From positions 1 through 13,694 of the forward strand of contig QNBL01000034.1 in assembly GCA_003641695.1 (NCBI GenBank): DNA of 13,694 nt. Reading direction: 5' to 3'. Source of the stretch: Spirochaetota bacterium. Lineage in GTDB: Bacteria; Spirochaetota; Spirochaetia; B11-G9. Below the pieces are notes generated by a model. That model ran no database searches. It had not been told where the DNA came from and saw nothing but the letters and a program-made list of their open reading frames with translations. The position numbers and the translations under genes are program-made. Shown here piece by piece: positions 1 to 6,281 of the stretch. The stretch's first letter is position 1, and each line of letters begins with the position of its first letter.

Positions 1-1
1 C

Positions 2-187
2 TATTATATCGATGAAGGAGAAACAAAAGAGATCCGGCTGGAAGCAAGCGGGATTCTATTGAATGTTATCAAGTGTATGTACGATCTCTCATACTCAGAA
101 AAAAATTTCAAAATAGATTTCTTAAGCATATACCTTAGTGAATCAAACATGGAGGCTGAAGTAACGGTGGAAATAACTCATGGCTAG
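2..187 (+). CDS. C-terminal end of a GspM/PilO-like assembly protein (partial)
   Basis: The reading frame is open from the window edge to a TAG stop and gives the last 61 residues of a larger protein; its start lies outside the window. The fragment reads as beta-strand, helix, strand, loop, strand: an alternating ...KEIRLEASG stretch, then a helix LLNVIKCMYDL, then IDFLSIYLSES and EAEVTVEITHG. That order resembles the C-terminal ferredoxin-like domain of inner-membrane assembly proteins of the GspM/PilO type. The next gene, GspC-like, starts 8 bases inside this one (ATGGCTAG shared), which implies translational coupling. The fold assignment is inference from pattern and position. The frame and the stop are seen directly. 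Confidence 0.55.
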   Translation, partial: YYIDEGETKEIRLEASGILLNVIKCMYDLSYSEKNFKIDFLSIYLSESNMEAEVTVEITHG

Positions 188-626
188 ATGTAAAGTTTTT
201 CAAGGGATACTTTTAATCATTTCAACATACTGCGTAGTACGTTTATTCTCGCTCTATAATTTTTCAGGAATTGAAAGCACTGAAGTCACCAAAGAAAAAC
301 AATATATCCTTTCCTTTCCAGATTCAACAATCAAAACTGTTCCCTTTGATCAATCGCTCCTGAAAATATTTCCTGAGCCTGCTTTAAAACCCGCGATCGA
401 AAAGAAAACTGCAAGTAAATCTGCAGTCACGGTAAAGATCCCGGATCTTGAGTACATTGGTGTTATTGAAACGGGAAAAAAGGTCTACTCCTTCAGGAAT
501 TTGGATACGGGCAATCTGATATTACTTGAAGAAGGCAACTCCGCAGAAGGGGTCACTCTTATTTCAGTCAAGAGTGAAGCATGCAGTTTGGAGATTAACG
601 GGCACATTATCAGGGTGGCCAAATAA
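180..626 (+). CDS. GspC/PilP-like type II secretion inner-membrane protein
   Basis: A 148-residue protein with one N-terminal membrane segment (about residues 7-25), a charged and proline-containing linker, and a small C-terminal beta domain (about residues 88-147). That domain has the pattern of the GspC homology region and PilP: an I/LEYIGVIETG strand, a turn at LDTGN, EEGNSAEGVTLISV, then a short ending strand. In known systems this periplasmic domain contacts the outer-membrane secretin and links it to the inner-membrane platform. There is no visible PDZ or coiled-coil C-terminus, so the protein is shorter than classical GspC (about 270-300 residues). It overlaps the upstream gene by 8 bases, and its TAA shares an A with the next ATG (TAATG). 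Assignment rests on this pattern and on the pseudopilin genes downstream. Confidence 0.6.
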   Translation: MARCKVFQGILLIISTYCVVRLFSLYNFSGIESTEVTKEKQYILSFPDSTIKTVPFDQSLLKIFPEPALKPAIEKKTASKSAVTVKIPDLEYIGVIETGKKVYSFRNLDTGNLILLEEGNSAEGVTLISVKSEACSLEINGHIIRVAK

Positions 627-1213
627 TGAAGCGTGTAATAGCTGCATTGTCTACAATCCTCTTTCTTACAGGTTGTAAAAGTATGAATACTAATCCATCA
701 GGCCCTATTTCAAAAGCCCCTCTCCTGGGAATTATTCATGACTCCAATGGATTCCCTCTATCGGATGCAGCTATAACTGCTGATGAATCGAAAACAGCCG
801 TATCCGATATAAACGGAAGATTTGTACTGCCTGATATTGCTTTGGGGGGTCATTCCTTCTCTATTAAAAAGGAGGGGTACGAAACTGTACAAACAGATCT
901 ATATTTTTCCACTCCTGCCCAGATAATCTATACCACTCTTATTTCTTTTGATGACCTCCTGGAAAAAATAGTTGCAGCATTAAAAGATGCTGATAGTGCC
1001 ACATCAAAAAACCTTATTTTAAGGGCAGAAGGGATAAACGCCAATTCTCCAAGGCTCAAGTATTTAAAAGTTTTACTCTTTGTAAAGACTGAAAAGTACC
1101 AGGAGGCTATAACCGGAATTGAGGAACTTATTAACAGATATCCGGGCAGCAAAGATCTGTTGTTGACGGAGGAAGAAATAAAAAATCTTCAGGGGGAGAC
1201 TCATGAACATTAA
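626..1213 (+). CDS. lipoprotein with carboxypeptidase-regulatory-like domain, inside the secretion operon
   Basis: A 195-residue protein with a short positively charged start, a hydrophobic stretch and a clear lipobox LTGC, with Cys17 as the predicted lipidated residue. Residues about 34-92 match the carboxypeptidase regulatory-like (CarboxypepD_reg, transthyretin-like) beta-sandwich, with the diagnostic GFPLSDAAI..., DINGRFVLPDI and ...KKEGYETV pattern. Residues about 105-190 are predicted helical and look like a TPR-type pair (AEGINANSPRLKYLKVLLFV, then KYQEAITGIEELINRYPG). It starts in the stop of the GspC-like gene and overlaps gspG by 11 bases, so it is co-translated with the secretion genes. 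A plausible role is an outer-membrane partner of the pseudopilus or secretin (pilotin-like), but that is inferred from location and lipidation only. I know of no named family for this architecture. Confidence 0.7.
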   Translation: MKRVIAALSTILFLTGCKSMNTNPSGPISKAPLLGIIHDSNGFPLSDAAITADESKTAVSDINGRFVLPDIALGGHSFSIKKEGYETVQTDLYFSTPAQIIYTTLISFDDLLEKIVAALKDADSATSKNLILRAEGINANSPRLKYLKVLLFVKTEKYQEAITGIEELINRYPGSKDLLLTEEEIKNLQGETHEH

Positions 1214-1634
1214 GGATCAGTCAGGATGGACTTTTATCGAGACTCTTATTGTACTGTCTATAATCCTGATACTAACCAGTACGGTAGGATTTATGGCTGC
1301 CGGGTATGTTGACAAAGCCAGAGTTATATCGGCCAAAACACAGATAGAAAATCTTTCAATGGCTCTGGATACCTACTTTATGGATACAATGCAGTTCCCG
1401 TCAAATGAGCAAGGCCTTGATGCCCTATGGACCAAACCGATACTTGAACCTCTCCCTGACGGGTGGGACGGACCGTACTTAAGAAAACCAGTGGCAAAAG
1501 ACCCCTGGGGATTCAGCTATGAGTACCAAACCCCCGGTCCGAACGGATTGCCTTACAGCATTCTCTCCCTTGGGAAAGACGGTATCCCCGGAGGCGAAGG
1601 AACCTCTTCGGATATTTCTTCCTGGGAGAATTAG
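1203..1634 (+). CDS. gspG: type II secretion major pseudopilin GspG
   Basis: 143 residues. The class III (prepilin) signal is short: residues 1-8 end in SG, cleavage is expected before Trp9, and Glu13 is the conserved +5 glutamate of the mature protein (G|WTFIE). A long hydrophobic helix follows. The C-terminal part carries GspG hallmarks: FPSNEQGLDALW, LPDGWDGPYLRKP..KDPWG, then SLGKDGIPGGEG..SDISSW, whose acidic residues form the calcium site in characterised GspG proteins. GspG polymerises into the periplasmic pseudopilus that drives substrate through the secretin. A strong ribosome-binding site (GGGGGAG, about 1192-1198) lies just upstream, inside the end of the preceding lipoprotein gene. 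Trp at +1 instead of Phe is uncommon. Identification is firm. Confidence 0.93.
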   Translation: MNIKDQSGWTFIETLIVLSIILILTSTVGFMAAGYVDKARVISAKTQIENLSMALDTYFMDTMQFPSNEQGLDALWTKPILEPLPDGWDGPYLRKPVAKDPWGFSYEYQTPGPNGLPYSILSLGKDGIPGGEGTSSDISSWEN

Positions 1635-1841
1635 ATGAAAACAATATCTTCCCGGAACGGATTCCTTTTTCTTGATACCATCATAGCGCTTTTAATTCTT
1701 TCTGTTTGTACTGCAGCAATTACCGTTTTTCTTCTTGATATTGGCTCTTTGGTTTTTAAGACAGAACAGGAAATGGCTGTGCTTATCCGCAGCAGTAACA
1801 GTTTTTCTCTCAGGGTTTACGAAATTCATGAACAGAAATGA
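1635..1841 (+). CDS. very short pseudopilin (GspI/GspH-like), Asp at +5
   Basis: A 68-residue protein that begins directly after the GspG stop, with GGGAG about 8 bases upstream of its ATG. It has a prepilin-type leader ending in Gly9, followed by F10-L-F-L-D14 and a hydrophobic helix to about residue 34. The expected +5 Glu is Asp14. The mature part would be only about 59 residues, so there is essentially a helix and a short tail. Minor pseudopilins GspI and GspH normally carry a globular C-terminal domain and are roughly 120-180 residues. The gene ends by overlapping the next pseudopilin gene by 14 bases. It may be a reduced GspI-type tip subunit or a degraded one. The operon position between G and J/K favours GspI or GspH. 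Confidence 0.7.
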   Translation: MKTISSRNGFLFLDTIIALLILSVCTAAITVFLLDIGSLVFKTEQEMAVLIRSSNSFSLRVYEIHEQK

Positions 1842-2340
1842 GGGGTTCTCGCTTATAGAAGCGGCTATGGCACTTGCAGTTATTTCCGTCCTCGGTTTTG
1901 CATCCATCAGTTTTTTTTCAGAGTCCTTAGATTTCCTGGATAAGGCTGCATCGGCGAATATACGGAATAAAGAGACAGCAACTCTTGTGTATTATACCAT
2001 GACTACCGTAGAAAGAATACGTTTTCCGTTCTGGACAGACCTGAAAAGTGAAATAGAGCATCCCCGCGGCGGAAACGATCTTCTCATTCCATACCTGGAC
2101 GGGAAAAGTGAACGCACACTCGCTTTGACCTACAGAAACGGTATCTTATCCATTAAAACCCCTGAATTAAAAAAGCAATTTGCCGGAGGGGAGAGCTGCA
2201 GCATTGGGCTTTTAAAAACAGCTGGAGGCGGTATTGCAGGAGTATCACTTACACTGAAATATGCAGGCAGAGAGAACATAAGGATTATGGCTCCCTTCGG
2301 TGCAATTGGGAATACTGTTTTTCACGGGACCTCACCTTGA
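1828..2340 (+). CDS. minor pseudopilin, GspJ/GspH-like
   Basis: 170 residues from the ATG at 1828. The frame is open further upstream, but only this start puts a proper prepilin leader at the N-terminus: Gly6 then F7-S-L-I-E11, with Glu11 the +5 glutamate, followed by a hydrophobic helix AAMALAVISVLGFASISFF. The C-terminal part is predicted beta-rich (ERTLALTYRNGILSIKTP, then GGIAGVSLTLKYAGRENIRIMAPF), as in the globular domains of GspJ and GspH. It overlaps the previous gene by 14 bases, and its stop overlaps the TTG start of GspK (TTGA). Its place immediately before gspK is that of gspJ in classical operons, so GspJ is the more likely name, but sequence alone does not separate J from H. Confidence 0.75.
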   Translation: MNRNEGFSLIEAAMALAVISVLGFASISFFSESLDFLDKAASANIRNKETATLVYYTMTTVERIRFPFWTDLKSEIEHPRGGNDLLIPYLDGKSERTLALTYRNGILSIKTPELKKQFAGGESCSIGLLKTAGGGIAGVSLTLKYAGRENIRIMAPFGAIGNTVFHGTSP

Positions 2341-3347
2341 GAGAAGATGGTTTTTTCAGCTTTCAAACGCTTTTGGTTACCCTGTTTTTATCTATTATAA
2401 TTACAGGCACCGGAACAGCGGTCTATCTTGTAAAAAATTTTGCAAATAGAGTTAACCGGAGAGTTACAGAAAAGAGTGCCTTGCAGAAAGAGGTAATGAA
2501 TATCATTAATCAGTTATCCGGAGACCCGACTCCTGATGCTGACTCCACTTTTGATCCGGTTTGGCATTACATCAGCAGTAAATCAACCGAAAACATGAAA
2601 CTGCAGCTCACTGATTTATCGAGCAGAATTAACATTAACTCCGTTCATCCCCTCTTCCTGGAACGGACACAGCTCAGGAGTACTTTTAAAAACGGAAAGA
2701 CAGTGGAAACCTTCAGAAATATCCGTAACAAAAATGGTTTTTGTATCAATATATCAGCAACCTACAAGGATATCTTCAACAAAAGCGACCTTGAAAACTA
2801 CTACACTTCCTATGGTTTCATGAATATAAATACTGCGTATGAGTTCTCTTTACAGAGAATGTTTAAACTACTGACGGATGATCCGGCTGCGGCGGAAGTT
2901 TTCCATTCCTTTACAGCAGGAGCCTTAAGCAGCAGAAGGATAATGGATGCTGATGAATTGCTGACAGCGTTCAGATACAGTTACCATTCAATTTTCCCGC
3001 TGATAGGGACCTGTCCTGAAATGAACGTGAATTTTATCCCGGAATTTATCCTGAAACAAGTTCTCATCTATCCCTACGGCGGCAAACAGCTTGAAAACAG
3101 CTCAGCCGTTCTTCAAAGAATTCTTTACCTCAGAAAGGCTCAGGAAATAACTTCTTCCCAGCTTAGGACTATTATAACCATTGAAGAACCTCTTCAGGAA
3201 AGGATTTTTCAGTATGTGGGAACAAAAACGTGGTTCTGGGAAATAAAAATTACGACTAAAAAAAGCAGTGCACAGGCTGTTGCCGTTTATCTTCCGGGAA
3301 ATAATTACTACAGACTCTACTCCTTTACTGTTTCACACCTTCCATGA
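2337..3347 (+). CDS. gspK: type II secretion minor pseudopilin GspK
   Basis: 336 residues, the usual GspK length. Translation appears to start at a TTG overlapping the stop of the preceding gene. No in-frame ATG exists before the leader, and this start gives MREDG|FFSFQ with a following membrane helix. Position +5 is Gln rather than Glu; classical GspK also lacks the conserved Glu+5. The body shows GspK hallmarks: LSSRININS (residues about 94-102) and MNINTA (162-167), from the DxxGRxNxN and NxNTA repeats of the alpha domain, plus a later EMNVNFIPEFIL repeat. GspK caps the pseudopilus tip in a complex with GspI and GspJ. It is the last gene of the plus-strand operon; 41 bases separate it from a convergent lipoprotein gene, with no clear terminator between. 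Confidence 0.85.
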   Translation: MREDGFFSFQTLLVTLFLSIIITGTGTAVYLVKNFANRVNRRVTEKSALQKEVMNIINQLSGDPTPDADSTFDPVWHYISSKSTENMKLQLTDLSSRININSVHPLFLERTQLRSTFKNGKTVETFRNIRNKNGFCINISATYKDIFNKSDLENYYTSYGFMNINTAYEFSLQRMFKLLTDDPAAAEVFHSFTAGALSSRRIMDADELLTAFRYSYHSIFPLIGTCPEMNVNFIPEFILKQVLIYPYGGKQLENSSAVLQRILYLRKAQEITSSQLRTIITIEEPLQERIFQYVGTKTWFWEIKITTKKSSAQAVAVYLPGNNYYRLYSFTVSHLP

Positions 3348-3388
3348 GTTATCCATTGCAGCGTGTCTTTATTCCCGAGAGGAAGTCT

Positions 3389-4129
3389 TTACTTGAATTT
3401 CACCTCATAGTTCAGCGGTTTATTCAGAACCAGAATCTTTATAAGGGGTATTCTGAATCTGACTGAATCACTGCTTAATTTTTCTCCGCCGGTCTGAGAG
3501 ATAACCTTTCCTTTTACCCTGACGGTGATATCCACCACAGAATCAATGATCCCTTGTCTGCTCTCCTCCCCTAACATGTACTCCATCATATCAAGATAAT
3601 CGGTTTCAGAAAGATCTTTGTTGGCAAGAGGGCCGAAGTTCTCCATAAGGGGATTGTTTAAGGAAGGATTTTCATTCAGGAGCTGTTCAATGGTATCGCA
3701 GTTAAGGGAAACGGTAAGAATGGACACACCGCTGTCTGAAGCAAAGGTAAAGATGCCGGGATTTTTTGTCTTACCGGCATCGGTTACAGCATCATTGATA
3801 TCGGAAAAGGTAAAAGTGCCCTTCAGACTCTCAGGGCGGGGAGACTCAAGAGAGGTAAGGGTGACACTGCTTCTCTTTGCAAAATCATCCTCTATCTTCT
3901 TCAGATTAAAAAACTGCCCTTCCTTGATCGTATCCTGATTCCCGGAAGGAACCAGATCGGATAACTGAACTGCAACTTCGGTAAAGTAAGAAGCCAGATT
4001 GATCTCAAAATCGACACTTCCGGCTCCATTTTTATCAACGAAAACTTCCTGTTTCATTGCACAGGAGGACATCAGGGTTATCATAATTATTAATACAGCG
4101 GCAATCGCTGTTTTGTTTTTTTTCTTCAA
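3389..4129 (-). CDS. lipoprotein of unknown function
   Basis: 246 residues if started at the TTG at 4129, with MKKKNK, a hydrophobic stretch and LMSSC, Cys23 being the predicted lipidated cysteine. I prefer this start over a TTG at 4144 because an AGGAG sits exactly 7 bases before it, and it gives a compact lipoprotein signal. After the signal come EVFVDKNGAGSVDFEINLAS, a helical central part, and a C-terminal half of alternating strands ending VLNKPLNYEVKFK. I recognise no enzyme motif. Short secreted lipoproteins starting with a beta pattern of this kind occur in spirochaetes, but I cannot name a family. The gene is transcribed alone from its own promoter and converges on gspK. Confidence 0.8.
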   Translation of the reverse strand: MKKKNKTAIAAVLIIMITLMSSCAMKQEVFVDKNGAGSVDFEINLASYFTEVAVQLSDLVPSGNQDTIKEGQFFNLKKIEDDFAKRSSVTLTSLESPRPESLKGTFTFSDINDAVTDAGKTKNPGIFTFASDSGVSILTVSLNCDTIEQLLNENPSLNNPLMENFGPLANKDLSETDYLDMMEYMLGEESRQGIIDSVVDITVRVKGKVISQTGGEKLSSDSVRFRIPLIKILVLNKPLNYEVKFK

Positions 4130-4136
4130 ATCAGAG

Positions 4137-4141
4137 CTCCT
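4137..4141 (-). promoter_or_regulatory. ribosome-binding site that fixes a TTG start
   Basis: AGGAG on the minus strand, 7 bases before the TTG at 4129. It decides the start of the lipoprotein gene: the longer frame would begin at a TTG inside this site (4144) and has no Shine-Dalgarno of its own. Confidence 0.65.
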
Positions 4142-4162
4142 CAAATTTCTCAGGTAGGGGAT

Positions 4163-4191
4163 AATATACCACAGTGTAATATTTACGGCAA
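4163..4191 (-). promoter_or_regulatory. sigma70-type promoter of the lipoprotein gene
   Basis: Minus strand TTGCCG (4191-4186), a 17-base spacer, then TATATT (4168-4163). Transcription should start near 4156 and leave a leader of about 27 bases that contains the AGGAG site. It lies in the gap between the alcohol dehydrogenase stop and the lipoprotein gene, so the latter need not depend on read-through. Confidence 0.55.
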
Positions 4192-4207
4192 GTAATACAG
4201 AATAACT

Positions 4208-5386
4208 CTAAAGGCGTGATACGAGTATTAACTCGATCTCCTTCTGATCCAGCTTAACAGGGGTATTTTTCAGAGAGACTCTTCCTGCTGCTGATTTAAG
4301 CTCTTGTTTTGTAAACCCGTAATCTCCAAGCCGTTTTATAGCATACTTTTTTATCCATTTATGTAAGCGGTTTACAAGTGCCATGCAATTATCCTCAATA
4401 CTTCCGGCATCTTTTCCATTTAGAGCAACACCGGCTCCCGCATACCTTTTAAGTGCTGAATTGTTCCACCCTTCTTCACTGGAGCTTAATTTCTCAATAA
4501 TTCTTTCTGTTGCAGCTCCCAGCAGGGTTCCACATACAACACCGTGGGGGATTTTATGCATGGCTCCGAGGGTGGAAGCCGCTCCATGAATTACCCCCAG
4601 CCCTGCGTTAGCAAGAGCAATGCCTGATAGATAGGCCGCAAGAGCCATGGAACCCCTGGCTTCTACATCAGTTCCCTCTTCAATGGTCCAGGGAAAACTC
4701 TTTCCGGCAAACCGGAGACCTTCAACTGCAAGAGCGTCTGTATACTTGTTGTGGCCGGTAGATACATAAGCCTCTATAAGCTGGGTAATCGCATCGAGTC
4801 CGCTGGCAGCAGTTATATCCTGAGGACAGCTGGTAATCAAGGCAGGATCAAGAAATGCAGCTTCAGGAATATACTTGTTGTGACGCAGCGATTTCTTGAA
4901 TCCTCCAGGGCCGATCCTGCTTATTACTGCATTCTTTGTAGCCTCTGAACCTGTTCCTGAGGTTGTAGGTACTGCATAAAAGGGCAACTTCGCTCCGGTA
5001 GGTGTTTTTGTTCCCACCCCCTCAAGGTAATCGGTGATTGAACCCTCCATACAGAGCATTGCGGATACAGCCTTTCCCGCATCGAGTACCGTCCCGCCGC
5101 CGACAGCGATAACTGCATCTACCGCTTCTCCGGATAAAGATGCAACTATCCGGTCTATTGCAACAGGATCATTCTCCCCTGATGCGCTAAAGTGAATATA
5201 CTCTATCCCCTTTCTTTTTAAGTAATCAGTAAATTTCTTCCAATTCTCTGTCCCGGGAAAAGAGGACTTTCCGGTAATAAGAGCAATTTTGCGTATTCCG
5301 TTCTCTGCAATAAGATCGGGAAGTTCCAGGATTATATCTTTACCGTAATAAAGTCCCGGTGCAGGGCTGATTACAAACCTTCTCAT
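4208..5386 (-). CDS. iron-containing (group III) alcohol dehydrogenase family protein
   Basis: 392 residues from the ATG at 5386. The frame extends further upstream, but that part would overlap the dCMP deaminase gene. The N-terminal Rossmann-like domain has GGGTVLDAGK (residues 96-105), the NAD(P) phosphate-binding signature, and PTTSGTGSE (140-148). The C-terminal helical domain holds the metal site: Asp198, His267 (GVIHG) and His281 (IPHG) align with three ligands of FucO-type enzymes, while the usual first His is Gln202 (DAITQ). The family reduces aldehydes or ketones, or oxidises alcohols, with NAD(P)H; the substrate cannot be read here. The Gln substitution occurs in some branches of the family, so activity is still likely. 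No Shine-Dalgarno precedes the start, and the -10 element ends 6 bases before the ATG. Confidence 0.9.
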   Translation of the reverse strand: MRRFVISPAPGLYYGKDIILELPDLIAENGIRKIALITGKSSFPGTENWKKFTDYLKRKGIEYIHFSASGENDPVAIDRIVASLSGEAVDAVIAVGGGTVLDAGKAVSAMLCMEGSITDYLEGVGTKTPTGAKLPFYAVPTTSGTGSEATKNAVISRIGPGGFKKSLRHNKYIPEAAFLDPALITSCPQDITAASGLDAITQLIEAYVSTGHNKYTDALAVEGLRFAGKSFPWTIEEGTDVEARGSMALAAYLSGIALANAGLGVIHGAASTLGAMHKIPHGVVCGTLLGAATERIIEKLSSSEEGWNNSALKRYAGAGVALNGKDAGSIEDNCMALVNRLHKWIKKYAIKRLGDYGFTKQELKSAAGRVSLKNTPVKLDQKEIELILVSRL

Positions 5387-5392
5387 TCTACA

Positions 5393-5422
5393 ATAATAAG
5401 TATTTAAATAATCATTTGTCAA
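5393..5422 (-). promoter_or_regulatory. promoter of the alcohol dehydrogenase gene, apparently leaderless
   Basis: Minus strand TTGACA (5422-5417, perfect consensus), an 18-base AT-rich spacer, then TATTAT (5398-5393, 5 of 6). Six bases separate the -10 from the ATG at 5386, so the normal transcript start falls on or beside the start codon. The -35 overlaps the -35 of the opposing promoter. Confidence 0.6.
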
Positions 5423-5444
5423 ATAAAAATTTTTATAATATAGT
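5416..5444 (+). promoter_or_regulatory. promoter of the dCMP deaminase gene, apparently leaderless
   Basis: Plus strand TTGTCA (5416-5421), a 17-base spacer, then TATAGT (5439-5444). Six bases later comes the ATG at 5451, so initiation is expected at the start codon itself. An alternative -10, TATAAT at 5434-5439, would still leave a leader of only about 5 bases. There is no Shine-Dalgarno in the six bases TCCTTT. Confidence 0.6.
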
Positions 5445-5450
5445 TCCTTT

Positions 5451-5942
5451 ATGAGTGAAGAAAAATATGTACGCCCGTCATGGGATGAATACTTTATGGA
5501 AGTTGCTGATGCGATCTCCAAACGTGCTACCTGCGACAGAGGCAGGAGCGGATGTGTTATTGCCAAGGACAGGCAGATTTTGGTTACCGGGTACGTAGGG
5601 TCTCCTCAGGGGCTGCCTCACTGTGATGAAGTAGGGCATCAGCTAAAAAAGACCATCCATGAAGACGGTCATGTTACAACTCACTGTGTGCGGACTGTTC
5701 ATGCCGAGCAAAACGCTATCTGTCAGGCTGCCAAAAGGGGCATTGCCATCGATGGAGCGACTCTCTACTGCCGAATGACTCCCTGCAGAACCTGCGCAAT
5801 GCTGATCATCAACTGCGGGATTAAAAGAGTCGTCTGCGAGAAGAAATATCACGCCGGGGAAGAATCCGAAGCGATGTTTCAACAGGCAGCAGTACAGCTT
5901 GATTACGTGAGTAATGAGGTATTAAAATACCGGGATCAATAA
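5451..5942 (+). CDS. deoxycytidylate (dCMP) deaminase, ComEB/Dcd-family
   Basis: 163 residues. It converts dCMP to dUMP, feeding thymidylate synthesis. The zinc deaminase core is complete: His84-Ala-Glu86 (HAEQN), with Glu86 the proton shuttle, and Pro-Cys112-Arg-Thr-Cys115. The N-terminal RPSWDEYFMEVADAISKRATC and GYVGSPQGLPHC are typical of dCMP deaminases, as is the long loop with extra Cys/His residues (about 57-79) that in homologues holds a second zinc. The start is secure because the conserved RPSWDEYFM begins at residue 8. No ribosome-binding site precedes it. It is divergent from the alcohol dehydrogenase, and its TAA directly abuts the stop of the convergent YhbY gene. Confidence 0.93.
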   Translation: MSEEKYVRPSWDEYFMEVADAISKRATCDRGRSGCVIAKDRQILVTGYVGSPQGLPHCDEVGHQLKKTIHEDGHVTTHCVRTVHAEQNAICQAAKRGIAIDGATLYCRMTPCRTCAMLIINCGIKRVVCEKKYHAGEESEAMFQQAAVQLDYVSNEVLKYRDQ

Positions 5943-6260
5943 CTACTTTTTCATGTGTGTACCGGGAATAAAGATCTCTTTTTTCTCAGGGTTGGAACTT
6001 TCCCGGTAGATTATTGCTATATTGCCGATAACTGAAATCAAATTTGCATTCAGTTTCTCACTGAAACTTCCTGCAAGAGCTTTTTTTTCTTCTTTGTAAT
6101 CGATAAATTTTACCTTGATAAGTTCATGATCCTCAAGGGCTTTATCAATTGCCCGGGTAACTTCGCTGGTCAGGCCGTTCTTTCCCAGCATAACCACCGG
6201 CTTTAGACCGTGTGCTCTCTTTCTTAAAAAATTGCGTTGAAAACCGCTTAGCTTTATCAT
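5943..6260 (-). CDS. yhbY: YhbY/CRS1 (CRM) domain RNA-binding protein
   Basis: 105 residues, the full length of bacterial YhbY proteins. The CRM domain covers about residues 3-97, with FQRNFLRKRAHGLKPVVMLGKNGLT containing the GxxG-like loop (GKNG) that contacts RNA, and then the family signature HELIKVKF. YhbY associates with pre-50S ribosomal particles in E. coli. A good Shine-Dalgarno (AAGGAAAG) lies 3-10 bases upstream. It is the last gene of the minus-strand run, 21 bases after the transglutaminase-like gene, and its TAG stop is base-to-base with the dCMP deaminase stop. Confidence 0.92.
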   Translation of the reverse strand: MIKLSGFQRNFLRKRAHGLKPVVMLGKNGLTSEVTRAIDKALEDHELIKVKFIDYKEEKKALAGSFSEKLNANLISVIGNIAIIYRESSNPEKKEIFIPGTHMKK

Positions 6261-6281
6261 ACTCTTTCCTTATTCTTAATT

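Noticed and set aside
1735..1827. Upstream extension of the GspJ/H-like frame.
   Set aside because: It would bury the prepilin leader 31 residues into the protein; the ATG at 1828 gives a proper leader.
3348..3388. Possible terminator between GspK and the convergent lipoprotein gene (TTCC-CGAGA-GGAA).
   Set aside because: The stem is only four base pairs and is followed by a short, interrupted T run. It is too weak to call.
3365..3391. Direct repeat GTCTTTA, two copies 20 bases apart.
   Set aside because: Seven bases in AT-rich DNA are expected by chance, and there is no associated mobile gene.
5387..5566. An extra 60 codons extending the alcohol dehydrogenase frame upstream.
   Set aside because: They overlap the dCMP deaminase gene and its promoter, and family homology begins at the ATG at 5386.
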